64,000 bases of DNA from the NCBI GenBank assembly GCA_905250025.1, contig CAJNOJ010000100.1, forward strand, positions 148,951 to 212,950, read 5' to 3'. The translations under genes were made by a program, and so were the position numbers. Numbering within the stretch: position 1 is the stretch's first letter; each line of letters starts with the position of its first letter. The notes below the pieces were generated by a model that was not told the origin of the DNA, searched no databases, and worked only from the letters and a program-made list of their open reading frames with translations. This DNA is from Adineta ricciae (lineage: Eukaryota > Rotifera > Eurotatoria > Adinetida > Adinetidae). Of this stretch, positions 57,549 through 64,000 are shown one piece after another.

Positions 57549-59230
57549 GTTTGCTCTACAAAACGAATGAATGATGTAGTTTCTCTAAAGTAAGTACTCT
57601 GTGAAAAGATGTTTCTAAAAATGGGTGTAAATGAACTTTCGACATAGACATGTACTTAGGGTATACACCTTATTCGGGACATCAATCATGTAAGATTATG
57701 GATGTTTTCAGGAAAGCTTTGTCTATATATTGTGATAATCTACATGAAGCTTGATAATTATATGGAATTGAAATGCATAGATGCATAAAAAGTAGACGTA
57801 GTTTGTACCTATTTGTGACGTAAAATTTCTGAATAGAGAAACTTTTATTTGTACGGTAAGATTTCGAGATTTTTAATATATCATACAATTACAGGTTTTG
57901 ACGAAAGATATTACACTATGTGGAAAGAAAATATCTGAAGACATCTTTAAAAGACCACGACGTGTAAGGTTACTGTTTTGCGATGGACCATCTGTAAAAG
58001 TGATCATCAGTTTTTTCACTTGTTATTATTAATTTAAACAAGGTATGATATAACAGACAAGAGTTCTTTTAATTATTGTTAATAATGAAATTTCACTGCG
58101 TCATAGATTTATATATACACTTTTCTTCATTTACAACGAGAGATAATGTGCACAATTAGCATTAATCATTTAGTATGCATATTTCGAGTCCATGTCTGAT
58201 TTAGGATTGCTTGAAAATAGAAACTTGTTGTGAGTTGTGCTCTGTTCATCCGGAATAAGTTCCAACTATAAACGTAAACAACTCTAGCTTAATGCGAAGC
58301 AATAGTACGTACATCTTATGTTCACACACAAGTTTTCATTTTTTGCTCCTGCTCAGCTCACGCTAAGACGTTATCCGTTGCCTCGAGTCAGCAGGTGTTT
58401 TACAGCTGTAAGTACACATGGCAAGAAGAGAAAGACTGAAAAGAATTAGTCATCAAGCAACACATGTTTGTTTTGATCGCTTCCGTGGGACTCTATTTCA
58501 TAGTTCGCATTCTATTTTGCGTACACATCTTTGTTCATGTGCTATATTGTTCTGTTGTGAAACACAGAATGCATGTTTCTCCTTGTTCTGTTTTATGTCA
58601 CGCGATGAATTACTGTATTGTCGTCGTAGTCACAAATCGTATAATTATTGATAAAGTAAAATAAAGCTAATTTACTTCTTCACAATCGGAAACGAGTAAC
58701 ATGATGAATGTTATCTTTATAGGCAGAAAATTCCAGAGTTAGATTCCAAAACAAAATAGAACTACAAATTTCTGAATGTCACGATGTTCAGTGAAATACA
58801 TGGGCTTTTCCGGATGTGATATGCGTTTATAGAATCATTCGTAATAATAATGAAAATCTAAGTTATTTTCCAGTACATCTCGTAGTTGTGATTTGTACAC
58901 AAACAACTGTTTCTGCAATTATACATCGTGCGTGTTTTGAGCGTTGCCTCAGAGTGCGTTTCTACGATTCTTTCCGTAGTATGGTTGAGAATCTCTTAAT
59001 TTTTTGTTTATCATTCAATACGTGAGAAAACCGAGTGCTGCTTTTAATGATCATTTTATTTCCAAGAAGTAAGTGGTATTTTTTGATAAATTGTGTTTGA
59101 TGCTCAGAATTGATTTTCTCAGGTACTTTATTTCAAAGTATAAAAGTGATAATCTACTGAACGATCATATACTTAAATGACAATAGAAAAGTAAAAGTGA
59201 CGAATAGAATAGAAGATTTGTGCCACGTTG
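57549..59230. repeat. Duplicated spacer of the GPCR array, unit 2
   Basis: Counterpart of 54835-56585. Many small indels and substitutions separate the two spacers, while blocks near 58385-58480 stay alignable. No independent gene recognised. Confidence 0.6.
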
Positions 59231-60193
59231 TCACATCTTGGTTTCAATTTGGGTTGTTGTTCCTATGATGTTTCGACGTAGCCCACAACCAAACAATACT
59301 CTCATCCACTTCTGCAATTCTGGGATCAAACCCACACAAATCCATGGCAGAAAAAGACAAACGATGTAGATCATGTCAAGAAAGTAGTCTGTTTGGATTT
59401 CAGCAAGAAATGTTGGATTACCCAGTATTTGCACAACACCAACGATCAAACACGGCGACCATGCTGCCAAATAGAGACTTGAGATACAGAACAACTGGAT
59501 AGTCATGCGTCGTTGTTGTTTCCATGTCACAGGTCGATGCTGTCGACGTTTCTGATGAACTACGCGAACGACTAACAACAAGTTGGCAAATGCATTCACC
59601 AACATTGGCAATCCATTGTTGATGGACCAATCGAGTGTGCCGAGAACTTTGTTCGACACCAAATAACAATCAGCAAAACCACAAAGATTACTTGTGTAGT
59701 CCCATTGTGATCCATCACATGGATAGAGAATGATGACGAAGAAATAGAAAAGCATTGGATAAGTGAGAGAGAACAGAAGTGGAATATGGTGAAGAGTGAT
59801 GCGCATCCATCGAATGTTGAGAACATGGCTGTTGAAGACTAGCATGTGTCGTTGAACAGAGATGGTTGCCATCAAGTATTCGCTGGTGACATAGAAAGTG
59901 AATTCGATGAAAGTCCACCATGTACAGTAGGTTGGTGTTGCAGGATTGACATAACCTTGACTGTAGAAATGAAGATTGAGTGGTAGAGTTAATGATAGTT
60001 GCATGAAGTTAACGATGAGTAGTATGATGAGAGCTCGATTGTGAGGAGCTTGTCGAATAGTGGGATTCTTTGCGAAAAAGATGAAGATGAGAAGAGAGAG
60101 AATAATTGCTGGAACTTGTAATAAGAGTAGAATGGAGAACTTAGTTCGATGTAAAACATATTTGGTATAAACAAATGTTTCGATGTCGGTCAT
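59231..60193 (-). CDS. Rhodopsin-like GPCR, tandem copy 3
   Basis: 320 residues. It is the most diverged copy but still differs at only about 15 positions, concentrated at the two ends (MTDIET start, which loses the NGT sequon; IETKM end). Others include Asn for Ser in GYVNP, Ala in LAAWSPC, Ile in LIPE and Leu in GLRRN. The sequence upstream of its start is unrelated to the flank shared by copies 1 and 2, so the duplication boundary lies at the ATG, and this copy may have a different promoter or be the array's edge. Confidence 0.82.
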   Translation of the reverse strand: MTDIETFVYTKYVLHRTKFSILLLLQVPAIILSLLIFIFFAKNPTIRQAPHNRALIILLIVNFMQLSLTLPLNLHFYSQGYVNPATPTYCTWWTFIEFTFYVTSEYLMATISVQRHMLVFNSHVLNIRWMRITLHHIPLLFSLTYPMLFYFFVIILYPCDGSQWDYTSNLCGFADCYLVSNKVLGTLDWSINNGLPMLVNAFANLLLVVRVVHQKRRQHRPVTWKQQRRMTIQLFCISSLYLAAWSPCLIVGVVQILGNPTFLAEIQTDYFLDMIYIVCLFLPWICVGLIPELQKWMRVLFGCGLRRNIIGTTTQIETKM

Positions 60194-61922
60194 GCTCCCA
60201 GAAGAAAGAAATGATCTGTTTGAATGTATTTATCTAGATGCTTTCTCACATAGAAGTGTTAATTTTTCAAAAAGAATCTATGATGAGGAACAACCAGTCT
60301 ACATACTCGTCGGCTATATTAGTCTTATTTGTTATTATTCATTCAACCGAGGTGATGCTCTGAAGTTATGAGAGTTAAACAGGAAACATCACGTTTCTAA
60401 TGAGGAAGAACATCGTTTCTGTTCTATTTGTTCTTAACGCTCTGTTTCAAGTTCGAACGCATCAATGCGAGCGTGTGGTGATCTGGCGAATCAAACAACA
60501 GTATATTTTGAATCATACGGAATTCAGAAATTTTGATTATGAAAATCAATTCTTTTTCCTACCAATTTTGCGTACTTGAATTGAACTTGACAAGTAAAGG
60601 CGAGTCTCCAGTGGGGAGCACGCCGAGAAGATTTCGCTCTCATTATGAATAGAGACATAATTCAGGTAATATTCTTTGATAATACTAACCAGGTGAAGTT
60701 TCTATATTTTTAGAATATATTTATGAAATGAAATATTAATAATGTTTACATGTATTATATAATAGATGTAGATCATACATGAAAATAAATATTTTCTTTG
60801 TTTTTCTTTTCTAGACTCTACAGATATATCAAAGAGCATATACTTAATTATCGTTTTTCTTTTCATTTTTTCTTTATGATTAAGAACAAATGTTTTATTC
60901 TGCCGCAAGTTAATTTCGACAATATATAGTAGTTATCGTATAAAACGTGTTCGTATTATCCGTTATATTGTCACATTTCACGTAAAAGGTAATCAAGGCT
61001 ATATGTTTTATCAATTCATTCATTCATGATGAAGGGCCGTCTCACAAAAATCTGTGTGAAAATAGAAGAGATATTGGTATTCATACGAACGTACTATACG
61101 AAGGATAAGATTCATCGACAAGTCGTCAAGCTCGCTTAGTCGAGTATTTCGGAAAGATCTGTCATATCCTCTCAATATATTGAAAACGTTGAAGACAAGA
61201 CAAGTTAAAGCTATCTTATATCAAGATCTTGGAAAAACAAAAATGACATCGTTAAGTTATAAAAAAATAGTCAAAAAACTTCTAGTTAATCGATCTAACT
61301 GATTTCCAACCAATTTAAATCGATTTTCCATCAGGTTTCTCCGATAAAATCTAATATTTACAACTTTTCTTACATGAATACAGTACCAATTGGAAAAACA
61401 TGACTCTTCTACGGTATAACTTAGCAGTTCCTGTGAGTTCAATATCATCCATTATTTTAATTAGTCCGGCGTGGATTTATAGTGACTAAATATACTCAAA
61501 TTCCTTGAGTTTCTTATGAATCATACTTTGATTACAATTAGAATTGCTACTATTCCGAATACTATGTTGAATCAATTTAATAAAAACAGGAAAAAACGTA
61601 CGAAATACTTTTAAAAACACCTCGAACTCTGAATCATGCTGCAGTATTCTTGAAATAAGCATATACGTTTGGTTTGACTTGTAGTTGAGACTCATAGTCG
61701 TTACGCTATAAAACGTCAAATATAATGAATGGAGAATATTTTCTTTCCACGTGTCTAATTAAAAAACAAACATTTTCAGTCATCAAATGATTAGATATGC
61801 AAAACATTCTTTCTTTCATATACATTTGAGAATAAGTATCATACTTATTCAGTGAAGCATATCACAAAAAATGAGAATGTAAATATTTGCTTTATTTCTT
61901 GATCAAAATTGACACAGACGAC
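60194..61922. other. Intergenic
   Basis: AT-rich. No exon, RNA gene or repeat recognised. The promoter of the following ART-TPR gene should lie in the last 200 bp; no canonical TATA box is obvious there. Confidence 0.4.
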
Positions 61923-63927
61923 ATGTTATCTAAGATGAAAACAGTATGGAGATTAAAATTGACGAAACATTCACTAAATAAACAAAAGCGATTGAATAAT
62001 GCATTGTTTGATGAATCGATTGATGACAATCAACAACAACGAAGAGATGACAATGAAGAAGATATTACATTGATTTGGTTGAATAAAACTGAAAATAGTC
62101 CATCAACTGTCACATCACTCCGCAATGTTATTGATTATCTTCAAGTAAATATCATAAGTAGACGAAATAACAGACAAGAATCTTATTTTTGTCTTGCAGA
62201 TCTTCGACAATGAAAACGATGCTTTGTCCTATATCGAATCGATTGTAGATGAAAAAATTATCCTTATAACTGACGATGTATCTGATTATCTTCTCGCAAG
62301 ACTGGAATCATTCAAACAAATTCATTCGATTTTTCTTTATACTCCGAATTTACCGGTGGATTTACCCTCTAAAGTAACAGCTTGTTGTCTAACCGAAGAA
62401 CAATTAATCGATAAAATAGCTCGTAGTTGTAAACAGTTGAGCGATCAACTAGTGGTGTTCTCGATTTACAATCATCAAAAGAAAGAAAAAAGTGATTTAA
62501 CTCGTGAAGCTGGTTCGTTCTTATTTTTTCAATTATTCAAAGCAGCATTTACAATACTTCCGAAAACATCCGAATCGAAAAGATTACTCACGAAAAAATG
62601 TCGTCAATATTATGCTGGAAACGCGAAAGTTCTTGAAGAGATAAGAGATTTTGAAATAAATTATAAACCACGCGAAGCATTAGAATGGTTTATGAAGAAA
62701 TCGTTTATCTATCGTTTAGTCAACAAAGCACTCCGAACGGAAAATATCAATTCATTGTGTTTGTTACATTTTTATATCGCTGATTTATCAAAACAATTGG
62801 AAAACGAATTTTCTAAGTTTAAGAAACAAAACTCCGATTCTTTTCTAAAATGTTATCGAACTTTTCAATTTTCATCTTGCGATATTCAATATTTTCAATA
62901 TAATATTGGAAATTTGATTTTAACAAACGGTTATCTTTCAGCAACACGTAATCGACAACTGGCTGGTGAAGAGAAAGTCTTATTCGAATATACAATTGAT
63001 TTAAACGAAGTGAAGTCGATTGTATTCGCTAATATAACAGAAAATGAAATACTTTTCGATATTGGTACTGTTTTCAAGATGAACTCGTGTACATACATTG
63101 AGAAAGATCAAATCTGGATTGTAAACGTAAGTGCGACGGATGAAGGTGTTAATTTTGCATCAGAATATATTGAATATCAAAGATTGAAAATGACCAATTC
63201 GAATTTGATATTAATGCTTGGTCATTTAATGATCGAAACTGGTGATTACAACAAAGCGGAAAAGTATTTTCAAGCAATCTTACATTCATCGATTCCAAAT
63301 GACGAAGAAATTTCGTGTATCTATTTTCATCTAGGACGAATCTATCGATTGCAAAGTGATTATACACATGCATTGGAATATCTCAATCACGCATATGAAA
63401 CACATTCTCGAGCGAAACCATTACGTTTAGCCAGTGCTGCGAAAGCACTGAATGCGATCGGAATTCTTCATCAAGAACAAAATAATTCTCAAGAAGCAAT
63501 TGAATCATTTGAAAATGCTTTAAAAATCTATGGGAAAACCATTCAAGGATCTCATCCTGACGTGGCTGGAACATTGATCAATCTTGGTAATACTTACTGT
63601 CAACAGGAACGATTCTCTGATGCACTTTCATGTTTTAATCGTGCACAAACTATCTATGATTCTAATTTACCAACGAATCATCCAAATGTTGCAATGTTAT
63701 GGAATAATTTGGGAAATTTCTACTATCAGCAATCGCAATTACATCCAGCTTTAGATGCCTATCAGCGAGCATTAGCGATCTATGAGAAACTTCTTCCTCC
63801 GAATCATCCCGATATTTTACGAAATCAAAATAACGTATCGAAAGTGAAATCAATGTTTGGTGATCAATATCAATCGACTTTGGAATGGAAATACGGAGTG
63901 AAGAATACTCTGTTCGTTGAAGATTAA
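61923..63927 (+). CDS. ADP-ribosyltransferase / TPR protein (intact, potentially active)
   Basis: Two exons (61923-62144, 62200-63927) joined in frame; 649 residues. I used ATG 61923 (MLSKMKTVWRLK). Domain order: conserved alpha/beta domain (ITLIWLNKTE, LQIFDNENDALSYIESIVDE), helical linker, ART-like fold about residues 250-400, then six TPRs to the end (NLGNTYCQQERFSDALSCFN). The ART core keeps a plausible R-S-E set: CYRTF (Arg codon 62857-62859), GYLSATRN, and TENEILFDIGTVF with ExE (near 63037-63051). Arg-directed transferases use this set to move ADP-ribose from NAD+. No signal peptide, so presumably cytosolic. Unlike paralogs A and B it lacks the ERICH3-like N-terminus. AATAAAACG follows the stop. 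Confidence 0.82.
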
Positions 63928-64000
63928 AACGCATTCAAGTTTGAATCAAATGTTAACACGAATAATTGACTTTAATAAAACGTATACTAATAAATATTTA

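Noticed and set aside
1-64000. tRNA, rRNA and CRISPR arrays.
   Set aside because: No cloverleaf-like pairs of A/B box motifs, rRNA segments or regularly spaced identical repeats were noticed; a tRNA scan could still find one that I missed by eye.

Overview
The window looks like nuclear DNA of a bdelloid rotifer (Adineta/Rotaria type). It is AT-rich, introns are mostly about 50 bp with GT-AG ends, and the gene content is typical of that group: ADP-ribosyltransferase-TPR (ART-TPR) proteins, a pentapeptide-repeat protein, a plant-type DYW pentatricopeptide protein, tandem F-box/LRR exons, small rhodopsin-like GPCRs and PIF1/Helitron-type helicase debris. Family names come from reading motifs by eye; no database search was run. 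Splice sites were placed by GT-AG rule plus frame continuity.

Layout. 1-4 kb: a tandemly duplicated 80-residue Tyr/Asn-rich protein, a membrane-anchored pentapeptide-repeat protein (-) and a 71-residue protein (-). 4.75-7.8 kb (-): a nine-exon matrix metalloproteinase with a tail-anchored MSP/VAP-like gene nested on the opposite strand in its third intron. 7.8-11.6 kb: a gene-poor block, then a two-exon 51-residue secreted peptide (-). 12.6-15.5 kb: a decayed gene carrying a MITE fragment, then a GPCR (-). 15.5-23 kb: mostly repeats and decayed coiled-coil gene ends around an intact AIM24-family gene (-). 23.2-27.7 kb (-) and 30.5-33.2 kb (+): two paralogous multi-exon genes joining an ERICH3-like DUF4590 region to an ART-TPR type C-terminus, with an RFFL/RNF34-like ubiquitin ligase (+) between them. 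33.25-45.6 kb: a segment bounded by single N bases, holding a second, degenerate copy of the 3' half of the same locus plus transposon debris and an F-box/LRR gene. 45.6-46.7 kb: the locus tail again, followed by an intact RBR-type zinc-finger membrane protein. 48.5-52.4 kb: a broken KH-domain gene and a broken DYW-PPR gene. 53 kb: a MAPEG protein. 53.9-60.2 kb (-): three tandem copies of one GPCR. 61.9-63.9 kb (+): an intact two-exon ART-TPR gene.

The most notable items are the ERICH3-like/ART-TPR gene fusion present in two paralogs with different catalytic-site states, the DYW RNA-editing-factor relic, the paired-N segment that looks like a second haplotype or homoeolog placed inside its partner, and a Helitron/Helentron-like insertion that can be dated against its own empty paralogous site.
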